12,099 nucleotides of DNA from Anaeromyxobacter sp. (GCA_020028115.1 JAHWYA010000012.1:1-12099); one strand, 5' to 3'; shown: positions 1-9,047, counted from the stretch's first letter. Notes: a model not told the origin generated them from the letters alone. Translations and numbers: made by a program.

Positions 1-77
<77 letters not shown>

Positions 78-91
78 CGAACAAGGTTTAC

Positions 92-165
92 GGTGAGTAT
101 AGCTCAATCGGTAGAGCACTGGACTGTGGATCCGGGGGTTAAGGGTTCGAGCCCCTTTACTCACC
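92..165 (+). tRNA. tRNA-His (anticodon GTG)
   Basis: The acceptor stem GTGAGTA (93-99) pairs with TACTCAC (158-164). The extra 5' G at 92 lies opposite discriminator C165, the identity feature specific to tRNA-His. The anticodon stem is 119-123/131-135 and the loop holds GTG at 126-128. CCA is not encoded (CTC follows), so CCA-adding enzyme is needed. It lies 14 bp after the first tRNA-Arg and is probably co-transcribed with it. Confidence 0.96.
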
Positions 166-198
166 CTCAGTAACGGAAGCATGGAAGTATTTCGAGAA

Positions 199-275
199 GC
201 GCCCGTAGCTCAGCTGGATAGAGCAGCGGCCTTCTAAGCCGCGGGTCGGGGGTTCGAGTCCCTCCGGGCGCGCCA
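199..275 (+). tRNA. tRNA-Arg (anticodon TCT)
   Basis: The same cloverleaf as at 1-77, with anticodon TCT at 233-235 (reads AGA) and an encoded CCA at 273-275. Over 77 nt it differs from the first copy at only four positions: 27, 28, 37 (an anticodon base) and 45. Here the anticodon stem is fully paired (G226-C242). The pair probably arose by duplication followed by an anticodon change. Confidence 0.96.
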
Positions 276-308
276 GATGGAGGACGAGCGCGAGGGACAA
301 GCGCGACG

Positions 309-338
309 TTGACAGGCGTGCGTGGGCGCTGGTAGATC
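309..338 (+). promoter_or_regulatory. Candidate sigma-70 promoter for tRNA-Lys
   Basis: A perfect -35 hexamer TTGACA (309-314) is followed after 18 bp by TAGATC (333-338), which matches the -10 consensus at three of six positions. Transcription would start near 345, about 24 bp before tRNA-Lys. The 93-bp gap after the second tRNA-Arg, longer than the others in the cluster, fits an independent promoter. No experimental support is available. Confidence 0.5.
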
Positions 339-368
339 CGCGCACCCTCGGCCATCCCGGGACGTATC

Positions 369-441
369 GGGCGCGTAGCTCAACTGGCAGAGCAATGGAC
401 TCTTAATCCATAGGTTGAAGGTTCGATTCCTTCCGCGCTCA
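369..441 (+). tRNA. tRNA-Lys (anticodon CTT)
   Basis: The acceptor stem GGGCGCG (369-375) pairs with CGCGCTC (434-440) with one G-T wobble, and the discriminator is A441. The anticodon stem ATGGA/TCCAT encloses a loop at 400-406 with CTT at 402-404, reading AAG. CCA is not encoded. It is the last gene of the left tRNA cluster and is followed 9 bp later by an intrinsic terminator. Confidence 0.95.
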
Positions 442-450
442 CTGAGAACG

Positions 451-489
451 AAGGCCCGCCGACGAAATCCGGCGGGCCTTTCGCTTTTT
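451..489 (+). terminator. Intrinsic terminator after the tRNA cluster
   Basis: A perfect 11-bp inverted repeat, AAGGCCCGCCG (451-461) and CGGCGGGCCTT (470-480), encloses an 8-nt loop and is followed by TCGCTTTTT (481-489). It is a strong rho-independent terminator for the tRNA transcript. The minus-strand gene stops at 498, so the same stem may also stop that convergent transcript, although its T run in that direction is poor. Confidence 0.9.
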
Positions 490-497
490 CGGAGCCG

Positions 498-905
498 CTA
501 ATCCTTCTTGCCGCCCTGGATGACGCCGAACTTCGGCCGCTTCTTCTCGGGCGGCCGGAGCCCGCCGGCGAGGACCGACGCCCACGGGAACGCGCAGTCG
601 CAGCGGCGCCCGCGGAAGGTGAGGTTGCAGCGGATCCCCCACTCGTCGAGGAGCACCTCGGGCGTGTCACGTCCGACGACGAGGTTCAGCCGGACGAGCT
701 CCTCCTGCTGCAGGTGCTCCGGCAGGACCGTCCCCGGCGCGGCGGGCGCCACGATGAGGTACTCGACGGCGCGCGCGGACCGGCAGGCCTCGAGCATCTC
801 GGGGTAGCGGCGCTGGAGCGCGAACAGCTGGAGGGCGCCCTCGGCCCACGCCGGGCAGGCGGGGAGGCAGGGTGAATCCGCCGGATGCTCGTGGTGCGCG
901 TCCAC
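498..905 (-). CDS. sspB: SspB-like ClpXP adaptor (stringent starvation protein B family)
   Basis: 135 aa from a GTG start. SspB proteins tether ssrA-tagged and other substrates to the ClpX N-domain. The substrate-binding fold is suggested by an N-terminal helix (about 30-45), EYLIVAP (48-54), PGTVLP (57-62), LNLVVG (73-78), a DEWGIR strand (87-92), LTFRG (95-99) and FPW (106-108). The tail R123-P-K-F-G-V-I-Q130 resembles the ClpX-binding tail of SspB (RPxLxVV-K in E. coli); here it follows the fold with almost no linker. The assignment rests on remembered family patterns, not a search. Third codon positions are almost all G/C, so it is coding. The start is uncertain: GTG 905 has AGGGG only 3 nt upstream, while an in-frame ATG at 797 would still keep the fold. 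It converges on the tRNA cluster and diverges from tRNA-Leu/tig. Being next to clpP and clpX supports the role. Confidence 0.68.
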   Translation of the reverse strand: MDAHHEHPADSPCLPACPAWAEGALQLFALQRRYPEMLEACRSARAVEYLIVAPAAPGTVLPEHLQQEELVRLNLVVGRDTPEVLLDEWGIRCNLTFRGRRCDCAFPWASVLAGGLRPPEKKRPKFGVIQGGKKD

Positions 906-967
906 GTGCCCCTGTCTACTACAGACGGTCGGCCCTCGTCGCGGGACGTGGTACGAGGAGGAGCAAC

Positions 968-1049
968 GGGCGGGTGGCGGAACTGGCAGACGCGCCGGAC
1001 TTAGGATCCGGTGGAGCGATCCGTGGGGGTTCGAGTCCCCCCTCGCCCA
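968..1049 (+). tRNA. tRNA-Leu (anticodon TAG)
   Basis: A class II tRNA with a long variable arm. Acceptor GGGCGGG (968-974) pairs with CTCGCCC (1042-1048) with one wobble, and the discriminator is A1049. The anticodon stem CCGGA/TCCGG surrounds loop 1000-1006 with TAG at 1002-1004 (reads CUA). The T arm is GGGGG-TTCGAGT-CCCCC. CCA is not encoded. It lies 74 bp upstream of tig and may be partly co-transcribed with it. Confidence 0.96.
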
Positions 1050-1055
1050 ACCCCC

Positions 1056-1084
1056 TTGACCGCACCGGGCGCCGCGCGTAGCAC
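1056..1084 (+). promoter_or_regulatory. Candidate sigma-70 promoter for tig-clpP-clpX
   Basis: TTGACC (1056-1061) matches the -35 consensus at five of six positions. It is 17 bp from TAGCAC (1079-1084), which matches the -10 consensus at three of six. Transcription would begin near 1091, leaving a leader of about 33 nt before the tig ATG at 1124. The -10 is weak, and read-through from tRNA-Leu is the alternative. Confidence 0.4.
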
Positions 1085-1123
1085 TACCCGTTTTCCGCGT
1101 CCTTACGTGCCGAGGCGAACGAA

Positions 1124-2416
1124 ATGAAGATCGAGGTCGAGAACGTCTCCCCCGTCGAGAGGAAGGTCACCATCGAGGTCGATCCCGACCGCGTGGCGAA
1201 GGAGCTCGAGCAGGCGTACGTGTCCCTGGGGCGCCGCGCGAAGCTCCGCGGCTTCCGCCCCGGCAAGGCGCCGCGCAAGGTCCTCGAGCGCCACTTCCGC
1301 TCCGAGGTCGAGAGCGAGGTCGCCGAGAAGATCGTCCAGGCGACCTTCGCCGAGGCGGTCCGGGTCGAGGACATCGACGTCGTCGCGCCGCCGCACGTCT
1401 CGATCTCCGAGGGCGTCGCGGAGGGCAAGCCGCTCCGGTACACCGCGCGGGTCGAGGTGAAGCCGCGGCTCCAGCCCAAGGACTACAGGGGACTCTCCGT
1501 CACCCGGAAGCCCCCGTCGGTGACCGACGACCAGATCGCCGCCGAGATCACGAGGATCCAGGACGCGATGGCGCAGCTCGTGCCGGTCGAGGGCCGGTTC
1601 GACGCCCAGGAGGGCGACTGGGCGACCGTCGATCACGAGGGCACCATCGAAGGGATGCCGTTCGAAGGCTCCCGCGCCGAGGGCGTCTCCGTGAAGGTCG
1701 CGCCGGGCTCGGTCTCGGAGGGCAACCTCGAGGCGCTGAAGGGGAAGAAGCTCGGAGAGGTCGTCGAGATCGAGGAGCCGTTCGCCGAGGACCACCGGAT
1801 CGAGAAGCTGCGGGGCAAGGTCGCGAAGATGAAGGTGACGCTCAAGGCCCTGAAGACGCGCCAGCTCCCGCAGGTGGACGACGCGCTCGCCAAGTCGCTC
1901 GGGGTGGAGGGCGTCGAGACGCTCGAGCAGCTCCGCGCGCGGATCCGGGCGGACCTCCAGAAGCGCGAGGAGCGGCGGGCGGAGAACGAGCTGCGCGACG
2001 CGCTCGTGAAGGCGGCCCTCGAGAAGAACGAGTTCGAGGTCCCCCCGGCGCTCGTCGAGCGGGCGATCGATGCGATGCTGGAAGGGGCGGCGGAGCGGTT
2101 CGCGCGCCAGGGGCTCGACATCCGGAACCTCCAGCTCGACTTCGCGCGGATGCGCGGCGACCTCCGGGACCAGGCGCTGCTCCAGGTGCGCGGGCGCCTC
2201 CTCCTCGAGGCGATCGCCGACGCGGAGAAGATCGAGGTCACGGACGAGGACGTCCAGGCGGAGATCACCCGCCTCGCGGGCGAGCTCGGCTTGCCGCTCG
2301 CCCAGGCCCAGCAGCAGATGCGCAGCGCCCAGGCGCGCGACGCGCTAAAGAGCAAGGTCCGGGAGGACAAGGCGATGTCCGTCCTGTCCTCCGCGGCCAC
2401 GATCCAGGAAGCCTGA
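1124..2416 (+). CDS. tig: Trigger factor, ribosome-bound chaperone and peptidyl-prolyl isomerase
   Basis: 430 aa, the usual family length. Trigger factor binds ribosomal protein L23 at the exit tunnel and shields nascent chains. The N-terminal ribosome-binding domain carries the signature loop G43-F-R-P-G-K-A-P50. The FKBP-like isomerase domain follows at about 150-240, with [17 protein letters not shown] near its start. The helical C-terminal chaperone domain occupies about 250-430 and is rich in Glu, Lys and Arg. The ATG at 1124 follows a GAGGCG ribosome-binding site and starts with the typical [19 protein letters not shown] first strand. It is the first gene of tig-clpP-clpX, 26 bp before clpP, the standard bacterial order. 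Confidence 0.97.
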   Translation: MKIEVENVSPVERKVTIEVDPDRVAKELEQAYVSLGRRAKLRGFRPGKAPRKVLERHFRSEVESEVAEKIVQATFAEAVRVEDIDVVAPPHVSISEGVAEGKPLRYTARVEVKPRLQPKDYRGLSVTRKPPSVTDDQIAAEITRIQDAMAQLVPVEGRFDAQEGDWATVDHEGTIEGMPFEGSRAEGVSVKVAPGSVSEGNLEALKGKKLGEVVEIEEPFAEDHRIEKLRGKVAKMKVTLKALKTRQLPQVDDALAKSLGVEGVETLEQLRARIRADLQKREERRAENELRDALVKAALEKNEFEVPPALVERAIDAMLEGAAERFARQGLDIRNLQLDFARMRGDLRDQALLQVRGRLLLEAIADAEKIEVTDEDVQAEITRLAGELGLPLAQAQQQMRSAQARDALKSKVREDKAMSVLSSAATIQEA

Positions 2417-2442
2417 CGGAACCCGAACCCAGGGAGCGAGCG

Positions 2443-3054
2443 ATGCCCTACATCCCGATGCCGTACGTCGTCGAGCAGACCCACCGCGGCGAGCGGAGCT
2501 ACGACATCTACTCGCGGCTGCTGAAGGACCGGATCGTGTTCCTCGGCACGCCGATCGACGACGACGTCGCGAACGTCGTCATCGCGCAGCTGCTCTTCCT
2601 CGAGTCCGAGGACCCGGACAAGGACATCAACCTCTACGTCAACAGCCCCGGCGGGTCCGTGACGAGCGGCCTCGCGATCTACGACACCATGCAGTACGTG
2701 AAGCCGCAGGTGTCGACGATCTGCGTCGGGCAGGCTGCGTCGATGGGGGCATTCCTCCTCTCGGGGGGCGCGCCGGGTAAGCGGTTCGCCGTCCCGAACG
2801 CCCGCATCATGATCCACCAGCCCCTGGGCGGGTTCCAGGGCCAGGCGACCGACATCGAGATCCAGGCCAAGGAGATCCTGCGGTTGAAGGCCCGCCTGAA
2901 CGATATCCTCGCCAAGCACACGCGCCAGCCGATCGAGCGGATCGAGAAGGACACCGACCGCGACTACTTCATGGGCGCAGGTGAGGCAAAGGAGTACGGG
3001 CTGATCGACGAGGTGATCGTGCACAAGAAGGCGAGCGAGAAGAAGCCGCAGTAG
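2443..3054 (+). CDS. clpP: ATP-dependent Clp protease proteolytic subunit ClpP
   Basis: 203 aa serine peptidase that forms the tetradecameric degradation barrel for ClpX. The catalytic triad is visible with family spacing: S100 in GQAASMGA, H125 in RIMIHQP and D174 in DTDRDYFM. The NSPGGSV oxyanion and strand region is at 67-73. The short N-terminus ([13 protein letters not shown]) fits processing just before a mature axial loop, and the second Met (M6) is an alternative start. GGGAG precedes ATG 2443. The C-terminus is Lys-rich. It lies between tig and clpX on the same strand. Confidence 0.98.
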   Translation: MPYIPMPYVVEQTHRGERSYDIYSRLLKDRIVFLGTPIDDDVANVVIAQLLFLESEDPDKDINLYVNSPGGSVTSGLAIYDTMQYVKPQVSTICVGQAASMGAFLLSGGAPGKRFAVPNARIMIHQPLGGFQGQATDIEIQAKEILRLKARLNDILAKHTRQPIERIEKDTDRDYFMGAGEAKEYGLIDEVIVHKKASEKKPQ

Positions 3055-3132
3055 ACTTGAGGGAGCGAGGCGCGCGGTAGCCCCGGGCGGAGCGGCAGCC
3101 GGACGAGCAGGCTCGCGGAGCGAGGAAACGAG

Positions 3133-4371
<1,239 letters not shown>

Positions 4372-4373
4372 CG

Positions 4374-4393
4374 GCGGCCGCTTCAGCGGCCGC
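4374..4393 (+). terminator. GC-only hairpin just after clpX, possible weak terminator
   Basis: Two copies of the self-complementary octamer GCGGCCGC (4374-4381 and 4386-4393) flank TTCA, giving an 8-bp stem with a tetraloop beginning 2 bp after the clpX stop codon. No T run follows, so this may be a pause site, a 3'-end stabiliser or a weak terminator rather than a classical one. The octamers are also two NotI sites. Confidence 0.4.
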
Positions 4394-4555
4394 GGTGACG
4401 CCCCGCCCTCGCCGTCGCGACACTCCGTCGGCGAACGCCCGCCCGGCTGGCCGCGCAAGATTCGCGCTCGCGGCGCCGTCCTCGCGTCGCGTACGGCGCC
4501 GGTCCGGTACGCGCCTTCGATCGCGCAAACGGGGCTGCCTCAGCGATATCCGGGG

Positions 4556-4588
4556 CGCGCGCTCCCCCGCAAGGGGCGCAAGCGCGCG
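4556..4588 (+). repeat. Two-tier hairpin in the clpX-lon gap
   Basis: CGCGCGCT (4556-4563) pairs perfectly with AGCGCGCG (4581-4588). Inside, CCCC (4565-4568) pairs with GGGG (4573-4576) around a GCAA tetraloop, with a 1x4 internal loop between the two stems. A GNRA loop on a C-G closing pair suggests structure in RNA. It could belong to the clpX 3' end or a lon leader. In sequence this GC-rich, a chance stem is possible. Confidence 0.4.
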
Positions 4589-4650
4589 TTCGCGGCGCGT
4601 CCGCGCGGGGCATGGTGATCCACGTCACGCGGCCCGAACAACCGCGACCG

Positions 4651-4670
4651 GTTAGGTGTTGCTAGGTGTT
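4651..4670 (+). repeat. Tandem 10-bp direct repeat upstream of lon
   Basis: GTTAGGTGTT and GCTAGGTGTT lie directly head to tail and differ at one position. They sit 54 bp before the lon GTG in a patch distinctly richer in A/T than its surroundings. The 10-bp period is about one helical turn, so two protein subunits could bind the same face. It may be a lon operator or activator site; no known consensus was recognised. Confidence 0.45.
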
Positions 4671-4723
4671 AGTCTCTCAGCCGGCCTCGCGGTGACGCGG
4701 GCGCACGAAGGAGTCATCCGACC

Positions 4724-7162
4724 GTGGCGATCTTCTCTCGCAGCGACGACGGAAAGAAGGACGGGAAGAAGGCGAAGAGCCTCCCGCTGCTGCCCCTCCG
4801 CGACATCATCGTCTTCCCCCACATGGTCGTGCCGCTGTTCGTGGGGCGCCAGAAGTCGATCGCCGCGCTCGAGGAGGCGATGGCGCACGACAAGGCCATC
4901 CTCCTCTGCGCGCAGAAGAAGGCGAAGACGAACGAGCCCGCCGCCGAGGACATCTTCGCGGTCGGGACCGTCGGCCAGATCATCCAGCTCCTGCGGCTCC
5001 CCGACGGCACCGTGAAGGTGCTCGTCGAGGGCAAGCAGCGCGCCCGCGTCCGCCGCTTCCTCGACTCGGAGCGCTTCCTGCTCGTCGAGGCCGACGACGT
5101 CGAGGAGGTCAGCGAGCCGACGGTGGAGCTCGAGGCGCTCATGCGCTCCGTGCACTCGACGTTCGAGGCGTACGTGAAGCTCAACAAGCGCATCCCGCCC
5201 GAGATGCTCACGTCGGTGGCGTCGATCGACGACGCGGCGCGCCTCGCCGACACGATCGTCGCCCACCTCTCCCTGAAGCTCCAGGACAAGCAGTCGATCC
5301 TGGAGACCGAGTCGCCGGCGAAGCGCCTCGAGAAGCTCTACGAGCTCATGCAGGGCGAGATCGAGATCCTGCAGGTCGAGAAGAAGATCCGGACGCGCGT
5401 CAAGAAGCAGATGGAGAAGACGCAGAAGGAGTACTACCTCAACGAGCAGATGCAGGCGATCCAGAAGGAGCTCGGAGAGCGCGACGAGTTCAAGAACGAG
5501 ATCCAGGAGCTCGAGGAGAAGATCAAGAACAAGAAGATGTCGAAGGAGGCCACCCTCAAGGCCAAGAAGGAGCTCAAGAAGCTCAAGATGATGAGCCCGA
5601 TGAGCGCCGAGGCCACGGTGGTCCGCAACTACATCGACTGGATCCTCTCGCTCCCCTGGTACGAGTACACCGAGGACAAGCTCGAGATCCCCGAGGCGGA
5701 GAAGATCCTCGACGAGGATCACTACGGGCTGAAGAAGCCGAAGGAGCGCATCCTCGAGTACCTCGCGGTCCAGAAGCTCGTCGACAAGATCCGCGGCCCG
5801 ATCCTCTGCTTCGTCGGCCCCCCGGGCGTCGGCAAGACCTCGCTCGCGAAGTCGATCGCGCGCGCGATGAACCGCCGCTTCGTCCGGATCAGCCTCGGCG
5901 GCGTGCGCGACGAGGCGGAGATCCGCGGTCACCGCCGGACGTACATCGGCGCGCTGCCCGGTAAGATCATCCAGTCGCTGAAGAAGGCGGGGTCGGGGAA
6001 CCCGGTGTTCCTCCTCGACGAGGTGGACAAGATGTCCACCGACTTCCGCGGCGACCCCTCCGCGGCGCTCCTCGAGGTGCTCGACCCCGAGCAGAACTTC
6101 AGCTTCAACGACCACTACCTCGACCTCGACTACGACCTCTCCAAGGTCATGTTCATCTGCACGGCGAACACGATGGGCGGGATCCCGCTGCCGCTGCAGG
6201 ACCGCATGGAGGTCATCCGGATCGCCGGCTACACCGACCTCGAGAAGATGTCGATCGCGGACCGCTACCTCATCCCGAAGCAGAAGGAGATGAACGGCCT
6301 CGCCAGCGTGACGGTCGGCTTCCGGCGGAGCGCGGTGCGGTCGCTCATCCACCGCTACACGAAGGAGTCCGGCGTCCGCTCCCTCGAGCGCGAGATCGGC
6401 TCCGTCTGCCGGAAGATCGCGAAGGACGTCCTCAAGACGGGCGGCCCGAGCGACGTGAAGGCCTACGACGTCACCGAGAAGGCGGTCCAGAAGTACCTCG
6501 GCCCGCATCGGTACCGCTACGGCACCGCCGAGGAGAAGGACCAGATCGGCCTCACCACCGGCCTCGCCTGGACCGAGCTCGGGGGCGAGCTCCTCACCGT
6601 CGAGGCGCAGGTGATGCCCGGCAAGGGGAAGCTCACCATCACCGGCAAGCTCGGCGAGGTGATGCAGGAGTCCGCGCAGGCCGCGATGAGCTACGTGCGC
6701 AGCCGCGCCGAGCTCCTCGGCCTCGACAAGCGCTTCCTCGAGAACGTGGACATCCACGTCCACGTCCCGGAGGGCGCGATCCCGAAGGACGGCCCGTCCG
6801 CCGGCATCACGATGGCGACGACGCTCGTCTCGGCGCTCTGCCGGATCCCGGTCCGCAAGGACGTGGCGATGACCGGGGAGATCACGCTCCGCGGCCGAGT
6901 GCTGCCCATCGGCGGCCTGAAGGAGAAGGTGCTCGCGGCCCACCGCGGCGGGATCAAGAAGGTCCTCATCCCGAAGGAGAACGCGAAGGACGTCCGGGAG
7001 ATCCCGAAGAAGGTCCGGGAGAAGCTCGAGATCGTCTGCGTCGAGAGCGCCGACGAGGTCCTGCGCGAGGCGCTCCTCGTCGAGCGGCCCGACGAGTTCC
7101 TGAAGAAGGCGAGCGCGACGCCCGCGCCGGCGCCTTCGGAGGGAGCCGCGGCTCAAGCCTAG
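4724..7162 (+). CDS. lon: ATP-dependent protease Lon (LonA type)
   Basis: 812 aa, the normal length for LonA. It degrades misfolded and regulatory proteins in the cytoplasm. The substrate-binding N-domain starts near residue 18 ([22 protein letters not shown]), and a Lys/Glu-rich coiled-coil region lies around 200-290. The AAA+ module has Walker A GPPGVGKT at 365-372 and Walker B ending D432-E433. The protease domain has catalytic S692 in KDGPSAG and K735 in GLKEK, 43 residues apart as in E. coli. A low-complexity Ala/Pro tail ends the protein. GTG 4724 follows AAGGAG by 10 nt. Myxobacteria such as Myxococcus xanthus carry two lon genes (lonV, lonD); this copy beside clpX could be the vegetative type, but the window cannot decide that. 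Its stop overlaps the draG start. Confidence 0.97.
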   Translation: MAIFSRSDDGKKDGKKAKSLPLLPLRDIIVFPHMVVPLFVGRQKSIAALEEAMAHDKAILLCAQKKAKTNEPAAEDIFAVGTVGQIIQLLRLPDGTVKVLVEGKQRARVRRFLDSERFLLVEADDVEEVSEPTVELEALMRSVHSTFEAYVKLNKRIPPEMLTSVASIDDAARLADTIVAHLSLKLQDKQSILETESPAKRLEKLYELMQGEIEILQVEKKIRTRVKKQMEKTQKEYYLNEQMQAIQKELGERDEFKNEIQELEEKIKNKKMSKEATLKAKKELKKLKMMSPMSAEATVVRNYIDWILSLPWYEYTEDKLEIPEAEKILDEDHYGLKKPKERILEYLAVQKLVDKIRGPILCFVGPPGVGKTSLAKSIARAMNRRFVRISLGGVRDEAEIRGHRRTYIGALPGKIIQSLKKAGSGNPVFLLDEVDKMSTDFRGDPSAALLEVLDPEQNFSFNDHYLDLDYDLSKVMFICTANTMGGIPLPLQDRMEVIRIAGYTDLEKMSIADRYLIPKQKEMNGLASVTVGFRRSAVRSLIHRYTKESGVRSLEREIGSVCRKIAKDVLKTGGPSDVKAYDVTEKAVQKYLGPHRYRYGTAEEKDQIGLTTGLAWTELGGELLTVEAQVMPGKGKLTITGKLGEVMQESAQAAMSYVRSRAELLGLDKRFLENVDIHVHVPEGAIPKDGPSAGITMATTLVSALCRIPVRKDVAMTGEITLRGRVLPIGGLKEKVLAAHRGGIKKVLIPKENAKDVREIPKKVREKLEIVCVESADEVLREALLVERPDEFLKKASATPAPAPSEGAAAQA

Positions 7163-8109
7163 TGCCGGTCCCTGGCCCGCCGTTCGCATCCGCGAGCCGC
7201 GTGCCCCTCGCCGACCTCCCCGATGCCCGCTCCCGCGCGCGCGGGGCGTTCCTCGGCCTCGCGCTCGGGGACGCCCTCGGCGCGACCGTCGAGTTCCTGA
7301 CGCCCGGCGAGATCCGGGCGGCGCACGGGACGCACCGGGAGATCGTAGGCGGCGGCTGGCTCCACCTCCGCCCGGGGCGCGTCACCGACGACACCGAGAT
7401 GTCGCTCTGCATCGCCCGCGCGATCGACGCCGCGGGCGGCTGGGACCTGCGCCTCGTCGCCGACCGGCTCGTCGCCTGGATGCGCGCCGGACCCGTCGAC
7501 GTCGGCTCGACCGTCCGCAAGGGGCTGCGCCGCTACCTGCTCGAGGGGACGCTCTCGGGTCCGCCGTCGGACGGCGACGGCGGAAACGGCGCCGCGATGC
7601 GGATCGTCCCGGTCGCCCTCGCGACCCTCGGCGACGGCGCGCTCCTCGAGGAGTGGGCCGTCGCGCAGGCGCGCCTCACGCACCACCACCCCCTCTCCGA
7701 CGCCGCCACGGTCCACGTCGGCGAGCTCGTGCACCTCGGCGTCGCCGGCCGGGGGAAGCCGCGGCTGCGCCGCGCGACGGACGCGCTCGTCGCGCGGGTC
7801 CCGGCGTTCGCCTTCGAGCCGTACCGCGGGCTCGCGACCGGGTACGTCGTGGACACGCTCCAGACCGTGCTCCACGCCTTCTTCACGACCTCCGGGTTCG
7901 AGGAGTGCCTCGTCGCGACGGTGAACCGCGGCGGGGACGCCGACACGACCGGCGCCATCGCGGGCGCCGTGGCCGGCGCATACTACGGCGAGGAGGCGCT
8001 CCCGCAGCGGTGGCTCCGGCGGCTCGACAGGACGGTCCGCGCGGAGATCGTGCGGCTCTCGGATCGGCTCGTCGCGCTGTCGCCGCTCGGGCGCGGGGGG
8101 GCCTCATGA
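7162..8109 (+). CDS. draG: ADP-ribosyl-[dinitrogen reductase] glycohydrolase DraG
   Basis: 315 aa from GTG 7162. DraG removes ADP-ribose from the Fe protein arginine and so reactivates nitrogenase. The match to Rhodospirillum rubrum DraG as I remember it is close throughout: [18 protein letters not shown] at 28-45, GGGW at 63-66, T75-D76-D77-T-E-M, GNGAAMR at 141-147, [10 protein letters not shown] at 173-182, and the metal-binding N-R-G-G-D259-A-D261-T-T-G. E44, D76, D77, D259 and D261 would hold the two Mn ions, so it should be active. The start is uncertain: GTG 7162 overlaps the lon stop (TAGTG) but its GGAGGGAG lies 16 nt away, while GTG 7201 gives 302 aa, nearer the family length of about 294. 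Unlike the usual draT-draG pair it follows lon and faces draT. Confidence 0.95.
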   Translation: MPVPGPPFASASRVPLADLPDARSRARGAFLGLALGDALGATVEFLTPGEIRAAHGTHREIVGGGWLHLRPGRVTDDTEMSLCIARAIDAAGGWDLRLVADRLVAWMRAGPVDVGSTVRKGLRRYLLEGTLSGPPSDGDGGNGAAMRIVPVALATLGDGALLEEWAVAQARLTHHHPLSDAATVHVGELVHLGVAGRGKPRLRRATDALVARVPAFAFEPYRGLATGYVVDTLQTVLHAFFTTSGFEECLVATVNRGGDADTTGAIAGAVAGAYYGEEALPQRWLRRLDRTVRAEIVRLSDRLVALSPLGRGGAS

Positions 8110-8895
8110 CAGCACCCGCCGGACGCGCAGCTCGCCGCCGACGACGAGCAGCTCCCGCTCGCCCTTCAGGATCGAGCGGGGGAAGAGGTGGCTCGCGAAG
8201 AAGATCCGCGGGATCGCGACGCGGGCCTCGAGGACCACGTCGCCGAACTCCCACGCCCGCTCCCGGTCGTCGGTGAACGAGCAGAGGTTGTTCATCCGCA
8301 GCACCCACTCGCGCGGGCCGAGCCGCTCCACGATCTCGTGTGCCGCGAGGTCGTTCTGCCCGCGCCACAGGACGAGCGTCGCCTGCCCGGGGTGGCGGCG
8401 GCGAAGCTCCGCCTGCGTGAACTCGTAGACGAGGTCGAGCTGGGCGTCGATGGCGCTCGTCCGGGCGTGGCCGCGCGTGCGGTCCGCGACGTAGCGGGCC
8501 CACGCCGGACCGTCCCGCCGGCCGAGCGGCTCCCGGTGGAATGTCGGCGCGATCCCGAGCCGGGTCTCGACCCACCCCTTCAGCACCGCGCCCTCCACCG
8601 AGGAGGAGTCGACGCCCCACCCGCGCAGGAACCTGAGGTACCCGTTCCGCAGGCTGCGCCGCGCCGACGGCGTCTCCTGCTCCTGCCAGTGGTGGAGCTG
8701 GAACCGGACGTCCATCCAGTCGTCGAACCGGCGCGCCCGCTCGTCGGGATCCTCGGTGCGCGCGAGGAGGTCGAACAGGAACCGGTTCTCCTCGCGAACG
8801 CCCTGGAGCACGATCTCCCGCGGATCGTCGTCGAACTCCCGGGAGGCGATGACCCAGGGCGGCAGGTTGCAGCGGTTGAACGAAGTCCGGTTCAC
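8104..8895 (-). CDS. draT: NAD+-dinitrogen-reductase ADP-ribosyltransferase DraT
   Basis: 263 aa from GTG 8895. DraT transfers ADP-ribose from NAD+ to one arginine of dimeric NifH and blocks electron flow to nitrogenase after ammonium or energy shift. Family features visible are [20 protein letters not shown] at 6-25, [10 protein letters not shown] at 32-41, LWRGQND at 176-182 (R178), CSFT at 205-208, and [11 protein letters not shown] at 216-226 (E223). The last three look like an R-S-E catalytic layout. The frame stays open to a possible start at 9024, but the extra 43 residues are Ala/Gly/Arg-rich, whereas GTG 8895 has AAGGG 6 nt upstream and gives close to the family length (about 276 aa). 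It is convergent with draG and divergent from nifA. Confidence 0.93.
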   Translation of the reverse strand: MNRTSFNRCNLPPWVIASREFDDDPREIVLQGVREENRFLFDLLARTEDPDERARRFDDWMDVRFQLHHWQEQETPSARRSLRNGYLRFLRGWGVDSSSVEGAVLKGWVETRLGIAPTFHREPLGRRDGPAWARYVADRTRGHARTSAIDAQLDLVYEFTQAELRRRHPGQATLVLWRGQNDLAAHEIVERLGPREWVLRMNNLCSFTDDRERAWEFGDVVLEARVAIPRIFFASHLFPRSILKGERELLVVGGELRVRRVLS

Positions 8896-8956
8896 GTGCA
8901 GCCCTTGCCCGAGAAACGCGCAGCGGCGCCGCTCGCCCGCCGCGGCGGACGCCGCC

Positions 8957-8981
8957 CCGGGACGTGCGAGCCGCGTCCCGG
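8957..8981. promoter_or_regulatory. Perfect inverted repeat between draT and nifA, candidate operator
   Basis: CCGGGACG (8957-8964), a 9-nt spacer and CGTCCCGG (8974-8981) form an exact 8-bp dyad. Its centre (8969) is about 76 bp upstream of the predicted nifA transcription start and 74 bp upstream of the draT GTG. No NifA-type TGT-N10-ACA site is present in this divergent region, so the dyad is the best candidate for an enhancer or operator. It is not a recognised NtrC or NifA consensus, and a chance GC palindrome cannot be excluded. Confidence 0.45.
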
Positions 8982-9006
8982 CGACGCTCCTGCAAGCCCC
9001 GGGCGC
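8980..9006 (-). promoter_or_regulatory. Weak sigma-54-like candidate for draT
   Basis: On the minus strand TTGCA (8995-8991) matches the -12 element. The sequence 5 bp upstream, GCGCCC, keeps only one of the two -24 guanines. Transcription would start near 8980, giving a leader of about 85 nt to GTG 8895. It is too poor to rely on and is recorded because draT is expected to be co-regulated with nif genes. Confidence 0.15.
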
Positions 9007-9018
9007 CCCGCCCGCGGC

Positions 9019-9034
9019 TGGCACCCCCGTTGCT
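9019..9034 (+). promoter_or_regulatory. Consensus sigma-54 promoter of nifA
   Basis: TGGCAC (9019-9024), five bases and TTGCT (9030-9034) match the -24/-12 consensus TGGCAC-N5-TTGCW exactly on the plus strand. The predicted transcription start is near 9045, only about 3 nt before the nifA ATG at 9048. It implies nifA is activated by a bacterial enhancer-binding protein, either NifA itself or another such regulator. Confidence 0.8.
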
Positions 9035-9047
9035 CTCCCACCCCTGG

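Larger units (their letters stand above)
4372..4723 (+). other. 352-bp non-coding gap between clpX and lon
   Basis: I find no credible gene here. The open frames translate to Arg/Pro-rich sequence without a ribosome-binding site or family resemblance. The gap holds a NotI-palindrome hairpin right after the clpX stop (4374-4393), a two-tier hairpin (4556-4588), a 10-bp tandem repeat in a locally AT-richer patch (4651-4670), and the lon ribosome-binding site AAGGAG (4708-4713). Its length suggests that lon has its own promoter, but no convincing -35/-10, sigma-32 or sigma-54 match was found. Confidence 0.8.

Noticed and set aside
902..925. Small inverted repeat CTGT/ACAG between the sspB-like gene and tRNA-Leu
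   Set aside because: Only 4-bp arms, no more than expected by chance.
4395..4655. Open frames on both strands in the clpX-lon gap
   Set aside because: Translations are Arg/Pro/Ala-rich, have no ribosome-binding site and match no family pattern; such frames arise freely in very GC-rich DNA.
4648..4663. TTGCT upstream of lon as a sigma-54 -12 element
   Set aside because: The -24 position reads CCGGTT instead of TGGCAC, so the match is poor.
4652..7189. Long minus-strand open frame opposite lon
   Set aside because: Same antisense GC artefact; lon on the plus strand has every catalytic motif.
8896..9024. Upstream start for draT at 9024
   Set aside because: The extra 43 residues are low-complexity, and GTG 8895 has a good ribosome-binding site and gives the expected length.
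8964..9047. Upstream GTG start for nifA
   Set aside because: The added 28 residues are Arg/Pro-rich without family resemblance and would run through the consensus sigma-54 promoter.
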